Assembly: GCA_964624905.1 (NCBI GenBank) | Contig: CAZUYK010000009.1 | Coordinates: 1 to 64,000, forward strand | Reading direction: 5' to 3' | Length of the DNA: 64,000 bases | Source: CAZRVH01 sp964624905 | GTDB taxonomy: Bacteria; Patescibacteriota; Gracilibacteria; Peribacterales; Peribacteraceae | Shown: positions 24,782-32,660 of the stretch, piece after piece | How positions within the stretch are numbered: position 1 is the stretch's first letter | Layout: each line of letters begins with the position of its first letter | Made by a program: the position numbers and the translations under genes | The notes under the pieces: generated by a model | What the model was told of the DNA's origin: nothing | Databases searched by the model: none | The model's input: only the letters and a program-made list of their open reading frames with translations

Positions 24782-24808
24782 ACCCGCAGCTTCGGCTGCG
24801 GGTTTTTT
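24782..24808 (+). terminator. Intrinsic terminator
   Basis: A 9-bp stem ACCCGCAGC / GCTGCGGGT with a very stable TTCG tetraloop is followed by six T residues, 34 nt after the preceding stop. Confidence 0.9.
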
Positions 24809-24856
24809 CGTGTAATCCATCGACTCCCGCGCCCGATCGGTTATGCTGGCATCGAC

Positions 24857-25519
24857 ATGGACTTCCTCAATCCCACCTACATCATCGCCATCCTCATCGC
24901 CATTTCGGTCCACGAATGGGCGCATGCCCTTACGGCAGACAGGTTGGGGGATCCCACCCCCCGCGACATGGGCCGCCTTACGGTGAATCCCATCGCCCAC
25001 CTGGACCTGCTGGGCGCCCTGATGTTCCTGGCGGTCGGATTCGGATGGGCCAAGCCCGTGCCGGTGAATCCGGCGTACTTCAAGCATCACAAAGGGGGAA
25101 TGGCCCTCACGGCCATCGCAGGCCCTCTCAGTAACCTCATCCTCGCGTTCATCGCCTACGCACTTCTCAACTTCATCGCGCTGCGCAATCCTGGCAGCGT
25201 GGAGGATCTGCTCCGCGGCACCTCGACCGGATCGCCTCTGATGACGATCATCCTGATGATTTTGCAGGGGTCGCTCTTCGTGAACCTGGCCCTTATGGCG
25301 TTCAATCTCTTCCCCATCGCGCCACTCGACGGCAGCAACATACTAAGGCTCTTCGTCCCGCTTCGCTACGAGGACCGCTATGACGATTTCCTGCGCGTTG
25401 GCCCGTACATCCTGCTGTTCCTGCTGCTCTTCGAATCCTTCCTCCCGTTTCCGCTCCTCGGCAGCTGGGTGCGGTGGATCATGGAGGCGGTGTTCAGCGT
25501 TTTCGCGCTGGTTTTCTAG
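24857..25519 (+). CDS. M50 (site-2) family membrane metalloprotease
   Basis: A 220-residue polytopic protein. HEWAH (19-23) gives the HExxH zinc motif inside the first helix. NLFPIAPLDGSNIL (150-163) gives the third ligand Asp158 in the usual NxxPxxxLDG context. No PDZ domain is present, so this is the compact form of the family that cuts substrates within the membrane. The substrate is unknown. TATGCT ends 9 nt before the ATG. Its stop overlaps the convergent gene at 25516 by 4 nt. Confidence 0.9.
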   Translation: MDFLNPTYIIAILIAISVHEWAHALTADRLGDPTPRDMGRLTVNPIAHLDLLGALMFLAVGFGWAKPVPVNPAYFKHHKGGMALTAIAGPLSNLILAFIAYALLNFIALRNPGSVEDLLRGTSTGSPLMTIILMILQGSLFVNLALMAFNLFPIAPLDGSNILRLFVPLRYEDRYDDFLRVGPYILLFLLLFESFLPFPLLGSWVRWIMEAVFSVFALVF

Positions 25520-26031
25520 ATCTTCCGTGCGTCGTACGCCCAGTGCAGCACGGCCTGGCGTTGCCTTCTCCTGCAGGAAAGATCGCCTGCTTCGCAATTC
25601 TTTTTGATTTGCGCGATGTGCCGCCTGATCGCGAGCCAGCGCTTGATCTGCCGGTCGTCTTCTTCCGGCATACGGCGACCCATGTAGTAGCGGCAGTACC
25701 ACTGGAACCATCCGCGCGGATCCGCCGGATGGATCCATCCCTTCTTCTTCCACACGCTTAGCGGTTGGCTGGCATCCACGCCGAAGAAGTTCAGCGTCTT
25801 GTCGCGTCTCTCAGGAGAGAGCTTCGCGCGGGCGAACCAATCTTTCGGGAATTCCTTTCCACAGTCCGTCATGTACTTCCCGCCGAAGACGCCTAGTTCC
25901 AGCATTTGCTTCGGCGTGAGTTCCGGTTGGAATCGTTCGTCGAAATTCTTCCCTTCGGGTTCGGTGAGCACGTAGGTGCATTGTTGCATCAGATCATCCA
26001 CATGCACGGTGACGGGGGAGCGTCGTCCCAT
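25516..26031 (-). CDS. Conserved hypothetical protein, Trp/Cys/Arg-rich
   Basis: A 171-residue protein with an unusual, clearly constrained sequence: LTPKQMLELGVFGGKYMTDC, FPKDWFARAKLSPERRD, HPADPRGWFQWYCRYYMGRR and CRRRQRQAVLHWAYDARK. Many Trp, Tyr and Arg are positioned as in proteins that bind nucleic acid or nucleotides, but I know no assigned function. I chose ATG 26031 because TATGGT ends 8 nt upstream; the longer frame begins with TTG. A terminator for the upstream gene ends close to this promoter. Confidence 0.7.
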   Translation of the reverse strand: MGRRSPVTVHVDDLMQQCTYVLTEPEGKNFDERFQPELTPKQMLELGVFGGKYMTDCGKEFPKDWFARAKLSPERRDKTLNFFGVDASQPLSVWKKKGWIHPADPRGWFQWYCRYYMGRRMPEEDDRQIKRWLAIRRHIAQIKKNCEAGDLSCRRRQRQAVLHWAYDARKI

Positions 26032-26062
26032 ATGTACGTACCATACGCAGATCTCGGACAAC

Positions 26063-26091
26063 AAAAAAGCCCGCGGGGTGCGCGGGCTTTT
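26063..26091 (-). terminator. Intrinsic terminator of the gene at 26107
   Basis: GCCCGCG / CGCGGGC (7 bp, loop GGGTG) with flanking A/T runs. On the minus strand it is followed by six T residues, 16 nt past the stop. Confidence 0.85.
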
Positions 26092-26106
26092 CGATATGCG
26101 GAATGA

Positions 26107-26460
26107 TCAGCGGGGGTCTGCGGGGTAGCCCGGAATCAGATTGTCATTTGAGTCGCGGGCACCGTCACCTTCGCCGTACTTGTCGGCGGTCTCGTCATCT
26201 CCGGCGATGGGAGCGGGAGCTTCGGTGGGGCGGAGTTCGGGACCCATCGGCGTATTTTTGAGAGCGTCGCGTGTCTCATCACTGCCTTTCTCTACGGTTG
26301 CCTTCGCCCTTGCCTGCTGCCTTAGGATAGCTTCGTTATGCTGATTGATGACCTCTTCGCCCCTGCCTCCGGGCAGACCTGCTTCAAGTTCGCCATCCTG
26401 ACCGCGACCTTCGTCGCCGTCCTCGTGCGGATTAAAGTACGTAGAGTCTTCGCCTGACAT
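26107..26460 (-). CDS. Small acidic, probably disordered protein
   Basis: A 117-residue hydrophilic product: MSGEDSTYFNPHEDGDEGRG at the start, many Gly, Glu, Asp and Pro, and one Gln/Ala helix (NQHNEAILRQQARAKATVEK). No hydrophobic core is visible. A TATAAT box near 26490 on the minus strand and the terminator at 26063-26091 frame it as a single-gene unit. Start ATG 26460 is favoured; an upstream ATG at 26484 lies too close to the -10. Function unknown. Confidence 0.5.
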   Translation of the reverse strand: MSGEDSTYFNPHEDGDEGRGQDGELEAGLPGGRGEEVINQHNEAILRQQARAKATVEKGSDETRDALKNTPMGPELRPTEAPAPIAGDDETADKYGEGDGARDSNDNLIPGYPADPR

Positions 26461-26597
26461 ATGTGTGTGAGAAGGAAATAACATTATTATTATACTACAA
26501 ATATATAAATTATGCAATATTCAGGGGATACGTCAAACGTACCTTTATGACCCGATATATACATTTATAGCCTGTATTACTTGTTTTAAACAAAAAA

Positions 26598-26714
26598 TGG
26601 AGCCGTTCACCGGGATTGAACCGGCGACCCCGTCCTTACCATGGATATGACGGTTGTGTGCAGATGTAGTTTTTTGATGCTCGCTTTCGCTCGCAAGCAC
26701 TGAGCTAGGACGGC
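26598..26714 (-). pseudogene. tRNA-Thr-like copy 1 with disrupted D-arm/anticodon stem
   Basis: On the minus strand this 117-nt unit keeps the tRNA-Thr 5' end (GCCGTCCTAGCTCAGT), the anticodon loop ATGGTAA, the 3' anticodon strand, the T arm and an encoded CCA. The stretch corresponding to the D-loop through the 5' anticodon strand is replaced by ~50 unrelated bases containing a GCGAAAGC hairpin and an A6 run. A C-A mismatch also breaks its acceptor stem (…GTTCACC). A T6 tract follows the CCA. It cannot fold as a normal tRNA. Confidence 0.75.
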
Positions 26715-26736
26715 TTATTGGGCGTCATTGAAAAAA

Positions 26737-26853
26737 TGGAGCCGTCCACCGGGATTGAACCGGCGACCCCGTCCTTACCATGGATATGACGGCTGTGTGC
26801 AGATGTAGTTTTTTGATGCTCGCTTTCGCTCGCAAGCACTGAGCTAGGACGGC
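26737..26853 (-). pseudogene. tRNA-Thr-like copy 2 with disrupted D-arm/anticodon stem
   Basis: The design matches copy 1, but the acceptor stem is perfectly paired (GCCGTCC / GGACGGC). It retains the anticodon loop with GGT, the T arm and the CCA. The replaced block again includes GAGCGAAAGCGAGC and CAAAAAACTAC. A partial anticodon stem with a four-base bulge (CGTC-ATAT-CC) is possible, so a processed small RNA cannot be excluded. Confidence 0.75.
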
Positions 26854-26875
26854 TTATTGGGCGTCATTGAAAAAA

Positions 26876-26950
26876 TGGAGCCGTCCACCGGGATTGAACC
26901 GGCGACCCCGTCCTTACCATGGACGTGCTCTACCACTGAGCTAGGACGGC
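26876..26950 (-). tRNA. tRNA-Thr(GGT), CCA encoded
   Basis: A normal 75-nt tRNA on the minus strand: acceptor GCCGTCC/GGACGGC, D arm GCTCAGTGGTAGAGC, anticodon arm CGTCC-ATGGTAA-GGACG with anticodon GGT, T arm GCCGGTTCAATCCCGGT, then TCCA. This is the parent of the two degenerate copies downstream on the same strand. Confidence 0.95.
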
Positions 26951-27002
26951 TTATTGGGCGATACTGTGAAACTTGTTTCGGGACGCCATCCTAACGCATG
27001 CG

Positions 27003-27410
27003 TCAGTGGGAATCCACTGTTTCCTGCCAACCTTGGGGTGGTTCTTTCCGGTAGGCGTGCAGTGCGTTTTTGAGCGTATGGAGGCATAGGAGGGCGCATT
27101 TCGTGCGCCTCGCCCCGATGGGGACGTTCAGCAGCGATGTGATATCGTCCGCTTTCAGCCCGTCGAGGTACGCAACCGGCTTGCCCGTCAGTTCATCGGA
27201 CAGGATCGACATGCTCGCCTGGCTGATCGCGCATCCTTCGCCCGTCCATCCGACCGCGGTGACGATGTCGTTCTCTATCGCGAGATCCACCGTGAGGGTG
27301 TCGCCGCAGCTCGCGTTCAGTTCCGCGTGCGAGACGGTAGGGGACGGAAGTCTTTCCTTCTTATGCGGGTGTTTGTAATGGTCGATGATGTTCTCCGCGT
27401 AGATATCCAT
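27003..27410 (-). CDS. sufU: Fe-S cluster scaffold SufU
   Basis: A 135-residue IscU/SufU-type protein. It has the three ligand cysteines: Cys35 in NASCGDTL, Cys60 in GEGCAISQAS and Cys105 in RTKCALLC. It starts with the typical MDIYAENIIDHYKHPHKK. SufU accepts sulfur from SufS, often as a zinc-dependent sulfurtransferase, and feeds Fe-S assembly. It lies 2 nt after the sufS stop and so is translated from the same message. SufB, SufC and SufD are not in the window. Confidence 0.93.
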   Translation of the reverse strand: MDIYAENIIDHYKHPHKKERLPSPTVSHAELNASCGDTLTVDLAIENDIVTAVGWTGEGCAISQASMSILSDELTGKPVAYLDGLKADDITSLLNVPIGARRTKCALLCLHTLKNALHAYRKEPPQGWQETVDSH

Positions 27411-27412
27411 GT

Positions 27413-28630
27413 TCAGCGGAAGCGGGAAAGGATGTTTTCGATTGCCGGTCCGAGCGCTTCGATTTCTTCCGTCGTGTTGTAGATGCCGACGGACAGGCGT
27501 GCGCTGGCGGGAATCTTCAACCGATCGTGTAGGGGTTGCGCGCAGTGGTGTCCCGCGCGGAGGCAGAAACCGTTTTTACCCAGGATGTCCGTGAGGTCGT
27601 GGGGATGGATGCCGTCCGCGGTGAAGCTGACGCAGCCCGAGATGTCATCCGCGTTGCCGGGGCCGAGGATCGTGATGCCGTCGATGCCGGAGAGGACGTC
27701 GATTGCCTTTTGCAGGAGTATTTTTTCGCGTGCCTTTCTCTCTTCGATCGGGAACTGCGAGAGCCACTCGATCGCCGCCGCGAAACCGACGGCCTCCGCC
27801 ACCGGCTGCGTGCCGGCTTCGAAACGCATCGGGACGTCCGCGAGGGAAAATCCGTCGCGCGTCACCTCGCCGATCATCATGCTGCCGTACAACAGGGGTG
27901 TCATGATCTCGAGTATGTTTTTTTTCGCATACAACGCGCCGATTCCTGTCGGGCCATAGAGTTTGTGGCCGCTGCATACCAAAAAATCACAATCGATTTT
28001 TTGCACATCGATCTCGTCGTGGACGGCGAGCTGCGTCGCGTCGATGAGGACGAGCGCGCCGGCGGCGTGGGATTTTTTCACGATTGCCCCCAAGTCCGGC
28101 TTCGTACCGAGCACGTTGCTCAGTCCGGTGACCGCAACCATTTTTACTTTTCCGTCTGTCAGGCGCGCGTCGAGTTCGTCCATCTTCATCATTCCTTTTT
28201 CATCGATGCCGACCCAGCGGATCTCCAGGTTTTTTTGCCGCGCGAGATGCATCCACGGAACGATGTTCGAATGATGCTCCAAGATGCTCAATACGATCGC
28301 GTCGCCCTCGGACATCTTCGGCATCATGCCTTGCGCGACGATGTTGATTCCCTCCGTCGCGTTTTTCGTGAAGACGATTTCTTCCGGCGACCAAGCATTC
28401 AGGAATTTTTGGACGCTCTTGCGCGCATTCTCGTATGCGACGGTCGCTTCTTCCGCGAGCCCGTGCATGCCCCGGTGTGGATTGGCGTTCGAGTTTTCAT
28501 AGAAGGTATCCATCGCATCCAGCACTGCTTTTGGCTTCTGCGCGGTCGAGGCGGAATCCAGGTATGCGAGCCCTGTTATATTCGTAAAAAGAGGAAACTG
28601 CCGGCGGATCGAGGGGGTGTCCAATGCCAT
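27413..28630 (-). CDS. sufS: Cysteine desulfurase SufS
   Basis: A 405-residue PLP enzyme of the class V aminotransferase fold that releases sulfur from cysteine. Lys223 in SGHKLYGPTG binds PLP, and Cys363 in RAGHHCAQP is the persulfide-forming residue. SSASTAQKP-like (YLDSASTAQKPKAVL) and EHHSNIVPW motifs mark the SufS subgroup. TATACT ends 9 nt before ATG 28630; the frame extends to 28726 but past the promoter. It is followed by sufU and is divergent from the glycan locus. Confidence 0.95.
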   Translation of the reverse strand: MALDTPSIRRQFPLFTNITGLAYLDSASTAQKPKAVLDAMDTFYENSNANPHRGMHGLAEEATVAYENARKSVQKFLNAWSPEEIVFTKNATEGINIVAQGMMPKMSEGDAIVLSILEHHSNIVPWMHLARQKNLEIRWVGIDEKGMMKMDELDARLTDGKVKMVAVTGLSNVLGTKPDLGAIVKKSHAAGALVLIDATQLAVHDEIDVQKIDCDFLVCSGHKLYGPTGIGALYAKKNILEIMTPLLYGSMMIGEVTRDGFSLADVPMRFEAGTQPVAEAVGFAAAIEWLSQFPIEERKAREKILLQKAIDVLSGIDGITILGPGNADDISGCVSFTADGIHPHDLTDILGKNGFCLRAGHHCAQPLHDRLKIPASARLSVGIYNTTEEIEALGPAIENILSRFR

Positions 28631-28752
28631 CGGGGCCGCAGTATAGACCAAAAACACGTTTTCAACCTCCCGAAAGCGGGTTTTTTGGCCGGGAAACCGT
28701 GACCTGGGGGCGTTCCCGAGATACACTGCCTTCCCGTTAGCCTTCCTCTATT

Positions 28753-31614
28753 ATGAACGACCGTACTTTCACCATTCTCCGCTACGCTTTCTTCTTTGCC
28801 CTGGTCTTGTTCGGAAGCTTTACCTTCCTGGCGTTCCTCGGCGTAGACCAACACCTGGCGGTCCTTCTGTCTTCCGATGCCAAGGACGCGATGGTGCAGG
28901 CCTGCGGAAACAGTGCCTTTTGCAAACAGTGGTATTCCATCTTCCCTGTCATCACCCACACCATCGGGCGAGCGGCTCCGTTTGCTTGGTTCCTCGTATG
29001 GAGCTTGGTCGCGTTTGCCGTCGTACTCATCCGCGGATACATGCGCGACGGAGACTGGAGACTACGACTTACGTTCTCTCCCGCCAAGATTCTCCTTTTG
29101 TTCCTCGCTTCCGTGTGGGTGTTGTTCACCATCTATGCCACTGGCAGCAGCGGATCGGCGGATCTTCCGCACCGCCGCTTGTTCGACATCTCGCAAGCCC
29201 TGTATCCCGATTCCACGCCCGGAGAATTGCAGGCGTTGTCGGATAACCTGGCCGATCTCAAGGAGCGGGGCTGCCTGCGCACCGTCGGCTCACTGCAGAA
29301 CGGAACGGGCAACGCCTATGACATGAAGATGTCCTGCATCCAGACATCCTTCGTGACCCGCGTGCTGCCGCAGATGGCCATGGTGCTCGTCGTGTTCTTT
29401 TCCATGTTCGTTCTTGGCAGCTTCTTGCTGCGCCGCATACTGAAAGCAGACGCGCGTACGCCTTTCTTGGAATTCGTTTTCAGCCTCGCGCTCGGCGCAT
29501 GCGGATACACGGTGCTCCTGTGGTTCGTGGCGGTCCTCGCGCTCTTCGTCAATGTGCCGCTGTACTCCATGCCCGTGGGATGGTTGCTTGTCCTGGGAAT
29601 CCCCGCCGTATTGTGGAGGACGTCTCTCGATTGGTTGAACCGCGCTTGGCACACCACATGGAGTTACGATGCCCCCTGGTACGGCCCGCTTTTGCCGCTC
29701 AGCTGGCTTCTGCTTTCCTACCTCTCCTTCAACTTTCTCTCCGTCGTACGTCCTTTCCCGATCGGATGGGACGACCTCGGCCGCTACTTGAACCAGCCCC
29801 ACCTCCTGGTGAGCTACGGCCACTTCATCCCCACGATGCCGACCTTCCAATGGGAGTACATCACGTCGCTGGGATACATGCTCTTCGGATATGACAGCGT
29901 CTTCGGCGCCACCCTTTCCATGCAGATAAACTGGGCCTCTGGCGTGTTGGCCATACTCGCCATCATGGCTTTCGGATACGCGTACCTCGGAGCGGGCGGG
30001 GGAATCCTTGCCGCTCTGGTGTATTACACGCTGCCGTTGGTGGGGCATTTCTCCTTCGCAGACATGAAGGTGGACAATGCGATCTTCGCCATCGGCGCAC
30101 TGTCGATGCTGGCGCTGTTCCTCGCGTTCTTCCGCACGGTGGATGACGAAGAGTCTGATGCTTCGGATCGCCCATGGTCGGATCGCCGCACCTGGATCAT
30201 CATCGCCGGCGTCCTCGGCGGTTTCGCGTTCGCCATGAAAGCCACCGCGATCATGGTGGTGATGACGCTCGGATGCTTGCTCGTTGGCGCCATGATGGGA
30301 GGCTACGCCTTCGCCGGATCAATATTCCTTTCCTGGTTCTTTTACACGCAGCAGCAGCGCTTCAACGTCGCGGAATTCTCGGGACGTGTCTTCGGGGATG
30401 CCGCTGCGTTGTCCCGCCCTCTCGTGATGGCGGTTTGCTTCGTGGTTGGCGCGGCATTGCTCGGCTACGCCATGTATAGGAAGCGTGAGCTCATCCGTCC
30501 GACGCTCGTCTCCTCGGGAATCCTCATCGCGGCGTTCGTCGCCAGCATCCTGCCCTGGCTCGCGTTTAATAACATCGCAAACGGAAACATCATTCCGGAT
30601 CTTTCGCTGTCCGTTCCGAATTCCTACGCGCCGATTTTCGTCACGGGCAAGGGGCAGGATATCCCCGTCGATACCGACGGTCGAAAAGTGATCGCCCTTC
30701 CGAACGAACTGCGCGTCGACTTGTCCAACCCCGCCTGCGTCTCCACGTCCCGCTCCGAAGAGCTTGATCGCTATTGGGGAGAGCGCTCGGGCATCGGCCA
30801 TTACCTCACGCTTCCTTGGAGAAGCGTCATGAACCTGGACAGCGCGGGTTACTACGTCACCATGATCCCGGCGCTGCTGCTTTTCCCGTTGCTCCTGTTA
30901 CTCCCGTTCTTCTGGATGAAGCAGGGAAGGTGGTTACGCTGGCTGTTTGCCGGCACGGTTTTCCTGCTGGTCCAGTGGGTATTCTTCGCTAACGGTATCC
31001 CGTGGTACGGCATTGGGGTCTTCCTGGGGCTGGTGATCGGATTGGAGGCCTTCGTCGCCCGCGCGCCGGACGTCGCCTCGAGTATCGCCGCTTCGGTGTT
31101 CCTGGCACTTTCGCTTGTCAGCTCCTTCGGCCACCGTATCTGGCAGTACGAGATGCAGCACAATATCCTGGAGTATCCCATCGGCAAGATTTCCGCCGAT
31201 GCCTTGGAGGAGAGGACGATCACGCACTATGACGATATCCGCCGCCAAGTCGAAGCGCGCGAGGCGCAGATGCCCGAGCAACCGTATCTGTACCGCATCG
31301 GAACGTTCATCCCGTACTTCATCCCGCGCAACCTGGAACGCATCGGCGTGGCAGACCAGCAACTGGATCTGTTCAATTGCTTGAACCAGGAGCGCGATGC
31401 TTCGCTGACGCTCAGGAGGCTCCAGGCACTTGGATTCAACGCCATCGTATTCGATACGAATACCGATACGATTGAAAAGGACCCCAACGGAAGCTTGCAC
31501 CAGAAAGTGAATGCGTTCGCCGACTTCGCTAACACCCAGGGCATCGGTCTCACGTTGGACGTGTATGACCCGAATGCCGGTATTGCTTTCATTCTCCTTC
31601 CGAAGAAGCCCTGA
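28753..31614 (+). CDS. Large multi-pass membrane protein, GT-C-like
   Basis: A 953-residue integral membrane protein with about 15 hydrophobic segments and large loops. PFPIGWDDLGRYLNQPHLL (near residue 335) follows a helix, and the early-loop acidic pair fits a GT-C active site, where lipid-phosphate sugars are transferred outside the membrane. The C-terminal ~120 residues form a soluble domain (YLYRIGTFIPYFIPRNLERI, LGFNAIVFDTNTDTIEK). The next gene is a DPM1-like GT2 that could make its donor, overlapping by 1 nt, then DUF2304. The specific sugar is unknown. It starts the glycan locus; TACACT lies ~25 nt upstream. Confidence 0.65.
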   Translation: MNDRTFTILRYAFFFALVLFGSFTFLAFLGVDQHLAVLLSSDAKDAMVQACGNSAFCKQWYSIFPVITHTIGRAAPFAWFLVWSLVAFAVVLIRGYMRDGDWRLRLTFSPAKILLLFLASVWVLFTIYATGSSGSADLPHRRLFDISQALYPDSTPGELQALSDNLADLKERGCLRTVGSLQNGTGNAYDMKMSCIQTSFVTRVLPQMAMVLVVFFSMFVLGSFLLRRILKADARTPFLEFVFSLALGACGYTVLLWFVAVLALFVNVPLYSMPVGWLLVLGIPAVLWRTSLDWLNRAWHTTWSYDAPWYGPLLPLSWLLLSYLSFNFLSVVRPFPIGWDDLGRYLNQPHLLVSYGHFIPTMPTFQWEYITSLGYMLFGYDSVFGATLSMQINWASGVLAILAIMAFGYAYLGAGGGILAALVYYTLPLVGHFSFADMKVDNAIFAIGALSMLALFLAFFRTVDDEESDASDRPWSDRRTWIIIAGVLGGFAFAMKATAIMVVMTLGCLLVGAMMGGYAFAGSIFLSWFFYTQQQRFNVAEFSGRVFGDAAALSRPLVMAVCFVVGAALLGYAMYRKRELIRPTLVSSGILIAAFVASILPWLAFNNIANGNIIPDLSLSVPNSYAPIFVTGKGQDIPVDTDGRKVIALPNELRVDLSNPACVSTSRSEELDRYWGERSGIGHYLTLPWRSVMNLDSAGYYVTMIPALLLFPLLLLLPFFWMKQGRWLRWLFAGTVFLLVQWVFFANGIPWYGIGVFLGLVIGLEAFVARAPDVASSIAASVFLALSLVSSFGHRIWQYEMQHNILEYPIGKISADALEERTITHYDDIRRQVEAREAQMPEQPYLYRIGTFIPYFIPRNLERIGVADQQLDLFNCLNQERDASLTLRRLQALGFNAIVFDTNTDTIEKDPNGSLHQKVNAFADFANTQGIGLTLDVYDPNAGIAFILLPKKP

Positions 31615-32282
31615 TGCGCGTGATGGTCGTCGTACCGGCGTACAACGAAGCCACCCGCATTGCGAGCGTGGTGGAGAAAGTGCGTCCTTACGCCGATGAA
31701 GTGATCGTGGTGGACGACGGCTCGTGCGACGGTACGGCGGAGAGGGCGCGCGCGGCCGGAGCCACGGTCCTGTCCCACATGAGCAACTGCGGGGCGGGAG
31801 CCGCCACCATGACGGGTATCGAGGCCGCCAGGCAGAAAGGCGCCGAGATCATCGTCACCATCGACGCCGACGAGCAGCACAACCCCGCCGATATCCCGTC
31901 ACTCCTGGCCCCTATCCAAAACGGAGAGGCGGATGCTTCGTTCGCAGATCGCTTCGCCCGCAAGAATTCCATTCCGGCGGTGCGCCGTGCCTTCAATATG
32001 ATCGGAAACGTCGTCACGCTTCTTGCCACCGGCAAGTGGCTGTCGGACAGCCAGTGCGGGTTCAAGGCGCTCGGGCCCAAGGCTGTGAAGGACGTGGAGC
32101 TGAAGATGAGCGGTTTTGAGTTCTGCACGGAAATGGTAGGCGAAGCCGCCCGTCACAAGTGGCGCGTGGTTCCCGTTCCCACGAAGGTCGTGTATTCCGA
32201 ATATTCCCTCGCCAAAGGGCAGTCCTTTGCCAATGGCGTGCGCACCGCTTTTAAAATACTATTACGTTCGTTCCTCCGATGA
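31614..32282 (+). CDS. GT2 glycosyltransferase, polyprenyl-phosphate mannose/glucose synthase-like
   Basis: A 222-residue GT-A fold enzyme of the DPM1 group: VVVPAYNEATRI, VDDGS (33-37), nucleotide-binding DAD (84-86) in TIDADEQHNP, and LSDSQCGFKAL. It probably charges polyprenyl phosphate with a hexose on the inner face of the membrane. It has no membrane segments of its own. It overlaps the GT-C-like gene by 1 nt and the DUF2304 gene by 4 nt, so the three probably act in one module. Confidence 0.88.
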   Translation: MRVMVVVPAYNEATRIASVVEKVRPYADEVIVVDDGSCDGTAERARAAGATVLSHMSNCGAGAATMTGIEAARQKGAEIIVTIDADEQHNPADIPSLLAPIQNGEADASFADRFARKNSIPAVRRAFNMIGNVVTLLATGKWLSDSQCGFKALGPKAVKDVELKMSGFEFCTEMVGEAARHKWRVVPVPTKVVYSEYSLAKGQSFANGVRTAFKILLRSFLR

Positions 32283-32638
32283 TGCTCACTCCCTATCAAA
32301 TCATCGTTCCGGTCCTGTCCCTCGTCGCGATCGCGTACGCATGGACGCTTGCCCGCCGCCGCAAGAAGACGGTGTGGGAGGCGATCCTGTGGACGCTCTT
32401 CTGGGGCGCCATCGCCGGCATCGCGCTGGAGCCGGGCATCGTGTCCTACCTCACCGTCATCACCGGCATCAAGAGCCAGGTGAACGCCATCCTCGTCACG
32501 TCCATCGGCATCCTGTTCTTCATGATCTTCTACATGATCATCCGCTTGGAGGAACTGGAGCAGCGCCAGACCAAGATGATCCGCGACATCGCGCTTCGCG
32601 AGGCGGGTTTGGAGGCGAAAGACAGTAAAGATTCCTAG
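32279..32638 (+). CDS. DUF2304 membrane protein
   Basis: A 119-residue protein with three hydrophobic segments (residues ~8-23, ~34-52, ~70-90), a basic loop LARRRKKTVWEAILW and a charged helical C-terminus (LEELEQRQTKMIRDIALRE). These features mark DUF2304, a family regularly found next to DPM1-like GT2 genes and thought to assist them. It is coupled to the GT2 by ATGA. Confidence 0.85.
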   Translation: MMLTPYQIIVPVLSLVAIAYAWTLARRRKKTVWEAILWTLFWGAIAGIALEPGIVSYLTVITGIKSQVNAILVTSIGILFFMIFYMIIRLEELEQRQTKMIRDIALREAGLEAKDSKDS

Positions 32639-32660
32639 TGATTATTTCCATTTCCATCCC

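Larger units (their letters stand above)
26598..26875 (-). repeat. Two 139-bp tandem repeats derived from tRNA-Thr
   Basis: The CCA ends of the three tRNA-like units are at 26598, 26737 and 26876, spaced exactly 139 bp. The first two units differ at only two positions over 139 bp, including the ~22-bp spacer (TTATTGGGCGTCATTGAAAA region). The spacer includes the TTATTGGGCG flank of the authentic tRNA gene, so the repeat unit covers gene plus flank. Confidence 0.9.

Noticed and set aside
26598..26853. Two extra functional tRNA-Thr genes
   Set aside because: D-arm and anticodon stem cannot form normally and the units are 117 nt long. They are listed as tRNA-like copies instead.
26598..26950. 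CRISPR array
   Set aside because: The repeats are 139 bp, derived from a tRNA gene, with identical rather than unique spacers, and no cas gene is present.
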